Positions 34,126-47,400 of a stretch of 64,000 nucleotides of DNA are shown here, piece by piece. This stretch comes from Apus apus (Eukaryota > Chordata > Aves > Apodiformes > Apodidae): the NCBI RefSeq assembly GCF_020740795.1, contig NC_067302.1, forward strand, positions 248,001 to 312,000, written 5' to 3'. The notes beneath the pieces were generated by a model. It was not told the origin of the DNA. It did no database searches and worked only from the letters and a program-made list of their open reading frames with translations. Position numbers and translations under genes: made by a program. Within the stretch, counting starts at the first letter, position 1, and each line of letters opens with the position of its first letter.

Positions 34126-35679
34126 CATTCAGCTCTGACATTGTGGTGAATTGTCTGTGGAGGAAACGTCCATCTGCCTCAGGTACTCATTAATGTGAGT
34201 GGTATCAACCAAATATTTGTATTCTTGATTAGAAGTGATATATCTGTGTCTGTTGTTTGCCATCCTTCCTTTGCCTTACAGGCTATTACGAAATTAAGTG
34301 TGTAAAAAGAAGAGCAAGAGAAAAGACAATACTGAAGTACAATTTTATATTATTGATTTTAGTTTACAAAACCACTCATCCCTGTCAAGTTCCATTACGC
34401 TCCTAACAGTGTGTTTTGCAAAGAGAAATGCAAATATTCCAAGCTGTGGGAAGCAGTCCACAGGAGGTGCATGTTCCTGGACTCTACAATAAAAGAGCTG
34501 CAGCACATGGGGCTGTGCACAGGGGCTGAGATGTTACTTTGTGGTGTTGGGCTCTCTCAGCTCTGCTGGTATTTTCATAAACATGAATCACTCTGAAATA
34601 GCCCCTACGTAAGGAAGCACAGGTTGAATCAGTGAATAACTGGAAGGATACCTGGAATTCTCTGGTCCCATCTCCTGCGTAAAGCTGGGCCAACCTGAGA
34701 GCCACAGATCAGATTTCTCAAAGCCTTGCCCAGCTAAGATCTGACAGTCTCTGAGGGTGGAAGGTCACAAAGAGGTGGATTCAGAGGCTGCCATTTGCCA
34801 TGATAGCAGGAAATGAAGAAGAGGAGGGAAGTATTGCCTCCTCGTGGAAGCAGTTCCCTTGATGGCAAATGACAAGTGATCCTAGTGGTGCCACTGGAAC
34901 ATCCCCAGGAGGGTGTTCCTCCAACAACATGATGGGGAAGCAGCTGTGGGGGGAGGTTACAGACAGTGATAAGTAGATAGAGGGAGAAAAAAGAGATACT
35001 GAGGAATAATGCAGGCAAAAAATTAAATAATTCTGAGGTCTTTAATGAATGTTTCAAAATTACACATTTAATTGTTTAAGTGAGAGGAAAGTGGAGTAGA
35101 ATAAAAGAAAAATTATCAATATCTGGGAATGGAGGTTCTGTGAACTTCTGGTCCATGACCCATCTAGAAGAGTCTGGCCTTGGTGGTTTTGGTCAGGAGA
35201 AAGGAAAAATGTACAGACAGTAATTCCTCCTGATTTGCAAATGTATAGGTAACTACAAATTAGAAATCACATCTGGAAAATAATACTGGGGAAAAAAATC
35301 TCAAAATAATTTCTGTTTTGTGAATTTAAAAATAAAACATTTCCAAAATATCCTATGAAATTGTTGACAGTTCGGGTTTCTAAATTTTTTATTGGCTATT
35401 ACTTTTTGTTTCCTGCTTTTTTTTTTTTTCCAAAATTTTGAATGTATTTTTGTTATTATTTGCTTTGTCTCCTTCTCTTCCTTGTATTTGGCATTGTCTC
35501 CCATGGGTGTTTTTGTCTGGGAAATGAACAGTAAAAATACCCAAACTAACTGCTGATCTAAAACCTGTTATAAATTACACTGGAAAAAAGAAAATTAAAA
35601 AAAGGAGAAGATAAAACCTGTCTGATCAGGTGGTATCTAGACTCATGAAGAAGAACAGACAGGAAAAAACTTCTGGAGG
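34126..35679. other. Unassigned AT-rich DNA
   Basis: No recognisable gene or repeat. A short poly-T run occurs near 35419-35430. Confidence 0.4.
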
Positions 35680-36660
35680 CCACTGGACACCCCTCCCACC
35701 CTGAGCAGATTAGGTTGCTTGGGGCCTGGCCCAGCTGAGATTCACATGAAGGATCTGGAGTCCTCTGGGTTCCTGTTACACCATGAAATAATTTCCTAAC
35801 ATTTCACTGGAATTGCCAGTGTTGCCGCTTGTGTCTGTTGCCTCTTGTGCCTTCACTGTGCACCTTTACGTAGACTCTGGCTTCTCCCCTCCATTAAGTA
35901 CCTGCAGACACCAATGAGATCTTAATTTTGTCTTCTCCAGGCTGAACAAGTTCAATTCTGTGAGCTCCTCCTTTCATAGACTCCTCTGGATCTGCTCTGA
36001 CAGGTCCATGTCAAAGACCTTGTCAGCATTACAGCATAAAACATCACCTGCTTCCTCCCATGGCAGCACAGCTAGTCTTGCCACAGGAGGCAATCAAGCA
36101 GGTTAATTTGGCACAATTTTCCCCTCTTCAAATCCCTGCTTGTCTTTCACAGGGCTGGATGAGAGGATGGCTCCACCACCTCTCCCTGGACTGACACATA
36201 GTTCCCTGATTTTCCCTCCTTGAGGATGAGCGTAATACCCATCTTCAGGAATCTCCTCCAAATGACTTTTCAATGACAGTGGCTTCATAATGAGGTCAGT
36301 CAGCACTCTTGGAGACATCCATCCCACCAGACCCTGTGAACTCTCCTAAGTCCAATTGTCCTGGATGCTTCCTAGCACACTCTGCAAGACAGTCAAAGAC
36401 ATGGGTGGCCCGGGGGCAAAGCTTCCTAGTGAGAACTGAAGCAAAGAAGGTACAGAGTTCCTCAGCAATTTCAGTGGCCTTTGTCACCTTCCTGGTTAAG
36501 CAAGTGGATGTGGATGCAGTTTCTTTAGCCCCTCCTTGGCTGCCAATGTACTTGGCAAGTGCAGAATATGAGGATGGAATTCCAGCTCCAGCCCTTAGAG
36601 CTCCAATGCAGTGTGCCAGGTTAGTGGCTTTACAAGCCAACGTTAGAGGTGTTGCTCTGG
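35680..36660 (-). mobile_element. CR1: Old CR1 copy with its middle deleted
   Basis: The part at 35680-36020 matches the 3' region ('gccgcttgtgtctgttgcct', 'cttctccaggctgaacaag'). The part at 36060-36660 matches the linker before the polymerase on the minus strand, including the readable block TFFASVLTRK. The polymerase domain between them is missing. The tail is too diverged to show a clear octamer repeat. Inactive and older than most copies here. Confidence 0.82.
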
Positions 36661-37333
36661 GCCATGCTGTGAGGTGATGTCAGGGTGTCAGGGGAAAAGG
36701 GAAAAGCCCTCACCATGTGAGGTGTAGGGAGCCAAAACTGTTTGGTTTTTCTTTTGTTACCTACTTCCTAATTTCCAGAAGCAGCCTGAAGATATTGCCT
36801 CAGTGGAAAATGTGACTGTCACAGTGACACAGCTCCTGAAAAAAATGGTACCGTGCTGAGGGACTGTGTGTTAAGGGCTCTTTACTGAAACTAATTAATT
36901 AGCAATGGCTCTACAAAATGTGCAGTGGAAAAGCAATAGTTCTCCTCCTTCCCTGGCTCCAGGGATTTACTGACTGCAAAGTTCTTTCAAAATCTAACGA
37001 AAGCCAGCTGAGACAGATGGCAAAAGACACTGCAGAAACAGTAGGAGGTTTAAAATCACGAGAGAATATTTATGTATGACCCAACGGCCCATTTCAAACA
37101 GACATCTTCAGTCCCAGCAGTGCTCCTCTGTGCAAATTTCAGACATCTACATCTTGCCTTTCTGAGCTCCTTTTCCAGATACAAATGGCTTTGGCCAGTG
37201 GGTGGTTGTTAGGGTTTGTGGCATCATTCATCAACCTTGGAGACATCTGCCTGAGAGTGAAAGAAGCTCTAGGTTCTGGACCCTTCTCAATAATGGGAGC
37301 AGAAGTTTCTCATTGGCCATATTACTGACAGGA
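36661..37333. other. Unassigned DNA
   Basis: No recognisable feature. Confidence 0.4.
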
Positions 37334-38083
37334 TGTCACATCTGAGGCTGGGCTGGCCATTAAAGGACTGGCAGAAGTTCTAGGAACCCCCCTTCCTTCC
37401 CCCTAGGGAATGGACAGAGAATGAGGGAGAGAGATGGAGGGGTTAGAAACTGAACTGCACAGCAATGATGGAAAGGAACATAATGAAATATGTACAAATA
37501 AATATACACAAACTCACTATCACTCCCCCCCCATAAAGCTGATGTCACCACTGGGGCTGCAGGGCTGGCCCTGGGGAAGTCCCAGACTGGGCTCCTGGAG
37601 TCAGTGGCAGATGGGAGCTGGGTGCAGGAACACAGGCATTCAGGAATGCATGCATTGGGATCAAATGCAGAGGAACAGAGGAACAGTGTCCTCTCAGGAC
37701 ACTGTCCATGAATGAAGAGAGTTTGACCTTTGTGATGCCTCAGATTTATCCTGAGTATGAAGTGTAGGGTTGGAATACTGCACATGGTCAATTTGGTCAC
37801 CTGTCCACCCTCCTCCTCCTTGCAGGAGGGTTACAGATGTGACCCCTTTACTCCTTTTGGTTTCTGAAGCATAAGGACTTTAGCAGAACCAAGCCATGAC
37901 CTTGATTCTGCATACTATTCTCCATCAGTAGCTATAAACATCAAGCATTATCAGTCCAAGAAGCAGACACTGACTGAAAAGATGCTGTTAATTTCATCAA
38001 GTGCAGCTACTTAGAAGAGACTTAATTGAAAAATAAAATTACTAGAAATAAAATTGGTTCTGTCCTAGCTCAAACCAGGACTC
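37334..38083 (-). mobile_element. Avian endogenous-retrovirus LTR, minus orientation, diverged
   Basis: It starts 'tgtcacatctgaggctgggc' and ends 'cctagctcaaaccaggact', so the minus strand begins close to the 'tcctggtttgagc' start of a common avian LTR. Internal landmarks shared in order with the LTR at 60943-61680 are 'ggtcaatttggtcacctgtc', 'ctcctccttgcaggagggtt' and 'ataaacatcaagcattatca'. No internal viral genes are beside it, so it is probably a solo LTR. The termini have drifted and no target duplication is obvious. Confidence 0.72.
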
Positions 38084-38842
38084 AGAAGAACTTCATGTGG
38101 CTGCACAACTAACATTTTAATTTATATCAACAAACCTCTCCCTGAGTACCCAGATTGTTCCACACTGCCAGTGCTGACCAGAGCAGCTGGTCCCAGTCCC
38201 AACATCAGAGCTCAAAGCCCCTCCTCCTGGAGCTCCCTGCAGTTTCTCAGCACAAAGCCACCGGCTCCCTGCTCTGTACCTGGGTGACATGCTCACTCCT
38301 GACTACCTGGCTTCATGCAGACCATTCATAGCCCTGGTTTCTTTCCAGAACTACGGAGCTGGCCAGACTTTTACTGGCAGCTGAGGAGAAAATGGGGCTT
38401 CCACATCACTGGAAGTCCCATGGGAGAACACGCAACAAAAATAAGGGCCATCAGCCCTCTCACTTCTTCCAGTTCATCCTCGAAGACCCAGCTGTGGGCT
38501 ATTTGTGCATGTGCCTATAATTAGAGTATTTTTTAAAAGTCCTCTCCATCAGCCACAAAACAAAGGACAAACATAAGCCCAAATGCCCACATGGGTTGGT
38601 ACTAACATTCGGCAGAGCCACAGCAGCAGCCACCAGGAAGGACAGAGCCACACAGAGCCAGCTTCTTACTGCACAGGAGACTATACTGGGGCTGTCTGGC
38701 ATCAGTGCCACCAGAGGCAGGAACAGCTTTGTTTTGTTCACTGAACAGGCAGTCAGAGCAATCAGGTGGTTTTTATTGTGAAGTGAATGTTGACATAACA
38801 ACAGGCTGCTACTCACTGAGCCTGTGTGTTATGTTCATGCTT
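38084..38842. other. Unassigned DNA
   Basis: No recognisable gene or repeat. Confidence 0.4.
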
Positions 38843-40566
38843 CTATGAAGATATTAACAACAAAAGGAGGACTAAGGAGAACCTCTGTCCCTTATTGGAT
38901 GCAGGAGGAAACACAGTGATCAGGGATGAGAAGAAGGCTGAGGTACTTAATGTCTTCTTTGCCTCAGTCTTTAGTAGTAGGATGAGTTGTTTGCTGAGTA
39001 CCCAGTCACCTGAACTGGCAGACTTGAACAGGAGCACTTTGAAGCTCCAGTAACCCTAGGTGGAGATGGTTAGTGACCTGCTGCACCACTTAGACATACA
39101 CAAGTCTATGGGCCAGACCAGATACACCCAAGGGTACTGAGGCAGTTGGCAGAAGTGCTCAGCAAGCCACTTTCTGTCATTTACCAGCAGTCCTGGCTAA
39201 CTTGGGAGGTCCCAGTAGACTGCACATTGGCAAATGTGAACCCCATCTACAAGAAGGGCTGGAAGGAGGATCCAGGGAACTACAGGCCTGTCAGCCTGAC
39301 CTCAGTGCCAGTGAGGGTTATGGAGCAGATCCTCTTGGGTGCCATTATGTAGCACGTGCAGGACAATCAGGGGATCAGGCCCACTCAGCGCTGGTTCATG
39401 AAAGGCTGGTCCTGCTTGATGAACTTAATTTTCTATGACAAGGTGACCCGTCTAGTGGATGAGAGAAAGGCTGTGGATGTTGCTTACCTGGACATTAGTA
39501 AGGCCTTAGACACTGCTTCCTACAGCATGTTCTGGAGATACTGGCTGTATGTGGCCTAGACTGGTGCACTCTTCACCGGGTTAAAAGCTGGCTGGACAGC
39601 CATGCCCTGAGGGTTGTGGTAAACAGAGTCCCATCCAGTTGGTGACCAGTCAGCAGTGGTGTTGCCCAGGGCTCAGTGCTAGGGCCAGTTCTGTTTAATA
39701 CCTTTATAAATTATCTGAATGGGGGCATCAAGTGCACCCTCAGTAAGTTTGCAGATGACACTAAGTTGGGTGGGAGCGTTGATCTGCCTGAGGGTAGGAA
39801 GGCTCCGCAGCTGGACCTGGACAGGCCAAGGCCAAGTGCATGAGGTTTAGCAAGGTCAAGTGCTGGGCCCTGCACTTGGATCCCAACAACTCACCACAAT
39901 GCTTGGGTCAGGGTGGCAGGAAAATTGCCCAGAGGAAAAGAACCTGGGGGTGTTGGTCAACAGCAGCTGAATATGAGCCAGCATGTGCCCAGGTGGCCAA
40001 GAAGGCCACCAGTATCCTGGTTTGTGTAAGCACTAGTGTAGTCATCAGGACCAGGGCGGGGATCATGCCTCTGTGCTGGGCAATGCTGAGGGGACACATC
40101 GAATTCCAGTTTAGTTTTGGGCCCATCTCAAAAAGAAGGACATTGAGGGGCTGGAGTGAGACCAGAGAAAGGCAACAGAGCTGGGGAGGCGGCTGGAGCA
40201 CAGGTGTGAACAGGAGCAGCAGAGGGAACTGGGGGTTCAGCCTGGAGACAAGGAGGCTGAGGGGAGACCTCCTCCTCTCTACAACTGTCTGAGAGGAGTC
40301 TGGAGCCAGGGGGGTCGGGCTCTGCTCCCAGGTAACAAGTGATAGGACAGGTGGAAACGGCCTCAAGTTACACCGGGGAAGTTTAGACACTGGCACAGGC
40401 TGCCCAGGGAGGTGGTTGAATCCCCATCCCTGGAGGTGTTTCCAAGACCTGCAGACGTGGTGCTGAGGGCCGTGGTTTAGCACTGGACTCAGTAGCATTG
40501 GGTTAATGGTTGGACTCCATGATCTTAAAGGTCTTTTCTAACCAGATCGGTTCTGTGATTCTGTGA
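38843..40566 (+). mobile_element. CR1: CR1 LINE, 5'-truncated, covering the polymerase to the 3' end
   Basis: It begins in the linker (NNKRRTKENLCPLLDAGGN near 38866, FFASVF near 38957). It continues through NVNPIYKKGWKEDPGNYRPVSLTS (39235-39310), YLDISKALD (39486-39512) and the 'gttgcccagggctcagtgct' block near 39661. The 'gcagatgacactaagttgg' block (ADDTKLG) lies near 39751, and the ORF2 C-terminus and a tail 'ttctgtgattctgtga' follow. Several frameshifts and stops. Its 3' end is nearly identical to 26729-27200 in inverted orientation, but a segment of about 45 bp is missing near 40388. Confidence 0.95.
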
Positions 40567-42339
40567 CTTGCATCACACCTTAACTAACATCTAAGGCTGG
40601 TCTGCTTTCCGTTCATGGATGTTCATAAGGGTTTTGTTGTGGTTTTTTTTTTTACTAAATCCCCTTTTATAACCATGGTGTTACTTCAGTTTAATATCAT
40701 CTTTATATTCCAATCTTCAAAATAATTGCTTCAGTATCAGGCATTTTCATTAAGTTAAGGTATTTTTGATGTTTCCCCTGGGTCTGTTCCAATTTTTTTC
40801 TCTGTGAAGTTTAGCAAGCTCCCTCAGCCACGCTGAGACAGGTCACCATGGAGCTTTAGTGCCTTTGAAATATAGTAATTTATTTTTTAAATTCTAGCAG
40901 AAAGTTGGAAAAGATAAATGCTTTACTCATGAAGTTCAGCAGATAAAGACTGTTCATTTTCAAAGCACTGGATTAAAATACCTTTAATCAGTGGGGGGGG
41001 GGGGGGGAAGAGCTAAGCATGAAAATAACATTTAAATGTCAAATACAGAAGCAGTTAGTGTTGATTTTGCCTTAGGAATAAAGCGGCTTGTCCCACAGCT
41101 CCTGAGACAGGGAAGTGATGTTCTGTGATGGTGGCAGCTGGCTCTGTACAGCCCTTGGAAAGCAGCACCCAGGCAGGGTTAAGGGCTGCTCCTCTTGGAC
41201 AGTCCAAAGACACTAGAGACAAATTTGCTCAAGACAAAGTTGACCCAAAAAAGCAGATACAAAACTAGACCAACTCCAAACCCAGAGTACTCTGTGCTTC
41301 CTTGTTCTCAGCCAGGAGACAAACTGCAGTGGGACAGGCAGAACCACCCGGGGCTGGGAAAGGTGGAAAAGGGTGGGATCAGCACAGAGATGGGGCAAAC
41401 GCTGGCACTGAGTAGTGGAGCAGGCATTTCTTTTCTCTGCTCAAGTCACAGGCATGAAGGCAAGAACTGTCTTATATTACGCCTTAAGGATTAAGCACCT
41501 GGAGCCCATGATCCAGAACGAGGTCTCCAGGTGCTCCTCTCAAAGACTTGCATTGCTGAGCTGAACCTGCCCCAACAGCTCCTCTGACCACTTATATGTG
41601 AATATTGCCCAGGAGCAAGGTAGCAGATAGACCATTGCCAGGTAAATATCTAAAATACATTTTCTCATTATCACTTCCTTCTTGTATCTTCTGTGCCTGC
41701 CCTGACCCTTGCATGTACAGCAGGAACTTCACCAACAGCAGAATCTGCTGGAAAAGTGGGTGAGTTGCAATGGCCCTGCAGCTGCCCAGGGGACTCACGT
41801 ACTCACCCACCACTCCCTCTTCATGGGAATACTGAGGTGGCAGTCATGCATATTCAGTGTCCTTGGGCTTTATGGTATATTGCTAGAAAATGTTCACTTT
41901 GAAAATGCTTCAGATCTTCTGTGATGCAGAAAAGCTCCTTGGCCATTACCCTGCAGTCTGTAGACACTTCTGTTCTCACAGCAGAAGGATTCCAGCTCTT
42001 GGCAGGGTTCTCTAATACAACAAGTCTCCTTACAAATTGCACAAAGTAAAGAAAATAAGAGTGGTGCTCCATTTCTCTCCTTTGATTCCTACTTCTAGCT
42101 AGGAACAGGACTTGCAATCAATCAGTCTTACTTCTAAAATGCACACTGGCACATTGCTAGTTAGTGCTCTGTGCAGAACATTGCTCTCCCTGTTGAGATT
42201 TTGGTTCTTCAACCTTGCTATGGGTGAAGCCACACCCTCTTTGCTTGTTTATCTTCACTTGTTCTGCTCTCCCTTTTCTTAGCTTTTCTCATCAAGCAGT
42301 ATTCACAGCACTTTCTTTAAGCAAGCTGGAGACAGCAGG
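40567..42339. other. Unassigned DNA with a G homopolymer
   Basis: No gene or transposon recognised. A run of about 15 G lies at 40993-41007 within a region that is not otherwise GC-rich. Confidence 0.4.
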
Positions 42340-42914
42340 GTGGGTGGTGCGGTGGATGCGGGAGGACGGGATGCCATCCAGCAGGACTCGGACAAGATGG
42401 AGCAGCGGGTCCAGCTCTGGATCCCCCAACACAAGAAGGACGTGGGTCTGTTGAAATGTGTCCAGAGAAGGGCCACAAAAATGAACAGAGAGCTGGAGCA
42501 CCTCTCTTACGAAGACAGGCTGAGTGAGCTTGGGCTGTTCTGCCTGAAGAAGACTCCGAGGGGACCTTATAGTGACCTTTTGATACCTGAAAGGAGCCTC
42601 TAAGAAGTCTGGGGAGGAGCTGTTCACAAGGGAATGTAACAATAGGACAAGGGGTAATGGTTTTAAGCTAGAGAGGGGTAGATTTATGTTGGACATTAGG
42701 AAACAGCTCTTTAATGTGAGGGTGGTGGATCACTGGAACAGGTTGCCTAGAGAGGTGGTGGAGACCCCATCCCTGGAGGCATTCAAGGTCAGGCTTGATG
42801 TGGCTCTGAACAATCTGTTCTAGTGTGAGATGTCCTTGCTTATTGTAGGGGGTTGGACTAGATGACATTTATAGGTCCCTTCCAACGTAAGTCATTGTAT
42901 GATTCTATGATTCT
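42340..42914 (+). mobile_element. CR1: CR1 LINE 3' fragment with an internal deletion in ORF2
   Basis: The first part (42345-42400, 'gatgccatccagcaggactc') corresponds to the AIQxDxDKxE block shortly after the polymerase palm. It is joined at about 42400 to 'gtccagctctggatccccca', the VQLWIPQHKK block that normally lies about 70 codons or more further on. From there the ORF2 C-terminus runs on to the tail 'gtatgattctatgattct'. Inactive. Confidence 0.93.
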
Positions 42915-44469
42915 CCTTGAGTTCTGATAACTGCACCTTCCAGGAAGTTCACTGCTAAGAGAAGCTCTGGACCAGACAAAATAAGGGTTTCATCCAGCAC
43001 TTCCACAATGCATCTAGGGCATCCTCCATCGTGCCTCAGTCCACAGCATCTGCCTTGCAGAAGAGCAGAAAAAACAACAGCCACCTTCCTTTGGAGCTCC
43101 GCAGATGTGCCACCACTTTGACCTGCTAGCTGGGAACCATGTCCCAGGGAAGGGACAACCCCAGCCCCTCAACCATCCTTTGCATCACAACAAGGGAGGA
43201 TCAAGCCAGGGTTGCCAATTGGAATGGGCTTCTCCCAGTCTTTCCACCCCAGATCTACTCTGGGCCACAGGAATACCCAGCAAGGCTTAATCTAGTGAAG
43301 AGGCTCAAGCATGAAGGCCCAATATGCTGCTCAGCCTGGAGCATGGGTGGGTGTTTGTCTGGCAAGCTGGACCTTTCCCCTGCCTCTCAGCCTTCTTTGC
43401 TAGACTCTTATTACCTGGTATAAAAAGTGCAGTCACTCCCTTCTCCCTGACTCATGGTGAGAGGAGCCACAGTCACAGTATTCTCAGACACAGCCCCTCC
43501 ACTGGTCTTTTGACCCAAAGCAGGAGACTCCTGGTGGAAGTTTCCCTAGGGTGGGGTGAAGCAAAGGAGATTCTGGCATGTGAAAGCAGGTTCCTGGATG
43601 GGGAGGGAATGGTGTGCATGAAGAACAGAGCTGCACCACAGATCTCAGTGGGTTAGAAACTCTGTGATGCTTGTGGGCATGAGCTCTTTTCTGACACCAG
43701 TCATCTCCTCTGCTTTATGATTCCCTACAGAGCTGCCACTGAACCTGCCACCCTGCTGTGACGTGGGCATCACCCCTGGCAGGGCAGGGGAGATGTGCTC
43801 TCACACTGTGTCTCAGCTGGCTTTGGGTCTAAAGGCAGGCTGGGCTTTTCCTCACCTCCTCTGGTGTCCCAAACTAAACATGCTGCTTCCAGTTTCCAGG
43901 AGAGCTGATGGAAAGAATAGGGAGCAGGAGGGCAAGGCACAGTGCCTTGGTTCTGCCTGGACAGAAGTTCCAATACCTCCTGAGCACAGGAGCTACCATC
44001 ATGGAGCTGAGGGACAGGTTCCAGTTCAATAGGAAGAACAATTCATCTGGGATTCATCAGAGACAAGAAAGAGCCCACTCACCAGAGCCACTGGGACCTG
44101 CTGTCTCATTGGTCTCTGCTTGCTTGCTCTTACTGCAGATGTAATTGCTGAGGTGAAAACGTCCTGCCTGTTCCTGGTAACCCTCCTGGGTGTAAGAAGC
44201 TGTTAAATGTTCAGGAAAGATTTGTCAGTTTGGATTTTCCTCCCACTGCTGAATCCTTTCATTAGCTTCTGCTTCACTAGAAGTAGCTGAACCACTGATT
44301 TCTATGCATAATTTCTGTATTTCATACACTGCAACTAGAACATGAAGAAAATCATGCTAGGCAATTAAAAATAAACTGGCTTATGCTTTGCTCACTTCCC
44401 TATGCTTTCTTAAAATTTCCAGCACAGAGGTTGGTTTTGGTTTTTTGAGTTTTTTTAGAGTAAAGAATA
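42915..44469. other. Unassigned DNA
   Basis: Nothing recognised. Open frames of 80-110 residues on both strands (for example 43324-43656) have no identifiable domain. Confidence 0.4.
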
Positions 44470-47400
44470 CACAGAGTCACAGAATCACAGAATTATTGAG
44501 GCTGGAAAATACCTTTCAGATCACCAAGTCCATCCTATGACCTGACACCCCCACATCTCCAGACCATGACACCAAGTGCCACCTCCAGCCTGTCCTTGAA
44601 TACCTCCAGGGATGGTGCCTCCACCACTTCCCTGGGCAGCCCATCCCAATGTCTGATCACCCTCTCCATGAGTAAGTGTTTCCTGATATCCAACCTAAAC
44701 CTGCCCTGGTGCAGCTTCATCCTCTGGTCTTTGACTACAAACTCCCTTCAGGTAGATGTAGAGAGTGAGAAGGTCCCCCCTGAGTCTCCTCTTCTCCAGG
44801 CTAAACAACCCCAGCTCCGTCAGCCTCTCCCTATAATAAGACTTCCCCTCTAATCCCTTCACCAGCCTTGTTGTCTCCTCTGGACCTGCTCCAGCACCTC
44901 AGGATCTTTCCTGTGAAAAAGTAAGGGGCCAGAACTGCACCCAGGACTGGAGCTGAGGCCTCCCCAGTGCTGAGCACAGGGGGACAATCACATCCCTGCT
45001 CCTGCTGGCCACACCATTCCTGACACAAGCCAAGATGCTATTGGCCTCCTGGGCCACCTGGGCACACTGCTGGCTCATGTCCAACCGGTTGTCAACCAGT
45101 GCTCCCAGTTCCCTCTCTGCTGGGCTGCTCTCCAGCCACTCTTCCCCAGCCTGTAGCGCTGCCTGGGGTGATCGTGGCCAAAGTGCAGGACCCTGCACTT
45201 GGTCTTGTTGAATTTCATCCCATTGGCCTCAGCCCATCAACCCAGCCTGTCCAGGTCCCCCTGCAGCTTCTTCCCACCCTCCGGCAGATCAACGCTCAAC
45301 CCCAAAACTTGATGTCATATCTGAACTTACTGAGGGCGGACTCAATCCCCACATCCAGGGGGTCAATAGAGATGTTGAATAGCACTGGGCCCAGTCCTGA
45401 TCCCTGGGGACACCGCTGGTCACCGGACCCAGCTGGATGCAGCCTCATTCACCAGCACTCTCTGGGCCTGGTCATCCAACCAGTTTTTAACCCAGGGAAG
45501 GGTGCACCTGTCCAAGCCATGGGCTGCCAGCTTTTCCAGGAGGATGCTGTGTGAGACTTTGTCAAAGGTTTTGCTGAAGTTGAGGTAGACCACATCCACA
45601 GCCTTCCCCTCGTCCACTAGGCAGGTGACCCAGTCATAGAAGGAGATCGGTTGGTCAGGCAGGACCTTCCTTTCCTAACCCGTGCTGGCTGGGCTTGATC
45701 CCCTGGTTGTCTTCTACAAGCCGCTTGATGGCATCAGGATGATCTGTTCCATAATTTTGCCAGGCACTGAGGTCAGGCTGACAAGGCCTGTAGTTCCCTG
45801 AATCTTCCTTCTGGCTCTTCTTGTGAGGTCACATTGGCCAACCTCTAGTCATCTGGGACCTCCCTGGTCAGCCAGGACCAGTTCTTCCACCAGCTCCCTC
45901 AGCACCCTGGGATGAATCCCATCCAGACCCCTGGACTTGTTGGGATCTAAGTGGCACAGCAGGTCCCTAACTACTCCTCCTGGATTACAGGAGAGGTGTT
46001 CTGCTCCCCATCCCTGCCTACCAACTCAAGAGCCCAGGTGTCCTGAGAGTAGCTATTCTTTTTGTTAAAGACTGAGGCAAAGAAGGTGTTAAGCACCTCA
46101 GCCTTTTCCTTGTCCTCCATTACTAAGTTTCCCATCTCATCCAATAAAGAATGAAGATTTTCCCTCACCCTCCTTTTGTTATTAATGTATCTATAGAAGC
46201 ATTTTTTATTATCCTTAACAGATATGGCTAGATTAAGTTCTAGCTGAGCTTTTGCATCTCTAATTCTCTTTCTATATGCCCTTACAATATCCTTGAATAC
46301 TTCCTGATTCACTTGCCCTTTTCCAAAGTTGATACACTCTTTATTTCTGAGTTCTTGCAACGGTTCCCTGCTCAACCAGGCTGGGCTTCTTCCCCGCCGG
46401 CTCCTTTTTTGGCCCACAGGGACATCCTCCTGCTCCTGCACCTTCATAATTTCATTCTTAAAGTAAACCCTGCCTTCCTGAGCTCCCTTGTTTTTGAGGG
46501 CTGCTTCCCAAGGGACTCTCCAAACCAGTGTCCTGAATAGACCAGTCAGCCCTCCAGAAGTCCAAGGTAGAGGTTTTGCTGACGACCCTCCTAAATTCAC
46601 CACGTTGAAAACTCTCTCATATCACGGTCACTATGCCCAAGGTGACCTCTGACCACCACAACTCCCACCAGTCCTTCCCTGTTTGTAAACAGTAGGTCCA
46701 GCATGGCACCACCCCTGGGAGGCTCACTTACCAGCTGTAGTAGGAAGTTATCTTCTGTACATTCTGGAAGCCTCCTGGACTGCCCCTCTTCTGCTGTGTT
46801 GTACTTCCAGCAGACATCTGGTAAGTTGAAGCCCCCCATGAGAACAAGGGCTAGTGAGTGTGAGACATCTCCTAGTTGTTGTAAGAATGTCTTGTCAGTG
46901 TCTTCATCCTGGTTGGGTGGTCTGTAGCAGACCCCCAGTAGTATATCAGCCTCATTGGCCTTTCCCTTTATCCTCACCCATAAACATTCCACCTTGGTGT
47001 GTCTAACATGGAGTTCTAGGCAGTCAAAGCACTCCCTAATATATAATACTACCCCACCACCCCTCTTGCCTTGCCTGTCCCTTCCAAAGAGCCTGTAGCC
47101 ATCCATTGCAGCACTCCAACCATGCAAATCATTCCACCATGTTTCCATGATGGCAATTACAATATGGTTTCCCTGCTTCACAATGGCTTCTAACTCCTCC
47201 TGTTTATTGCCCATGCTACATACACACCTGAGCTGAGCTACAGATCTCAGCCCCACCATAAGTGTATCACCCCAGAGCTTATCCCCAGTACTCCTGGGTT
47301 TGTCCCCCTCCCCCTTCAATTCTAGTTTAAAGTCTCTAACTCCTGGCAGAAGATCCTTCTGCCCGTGCTGAGGTAAGCGCACCCCATCTCTTGCCAGCAG

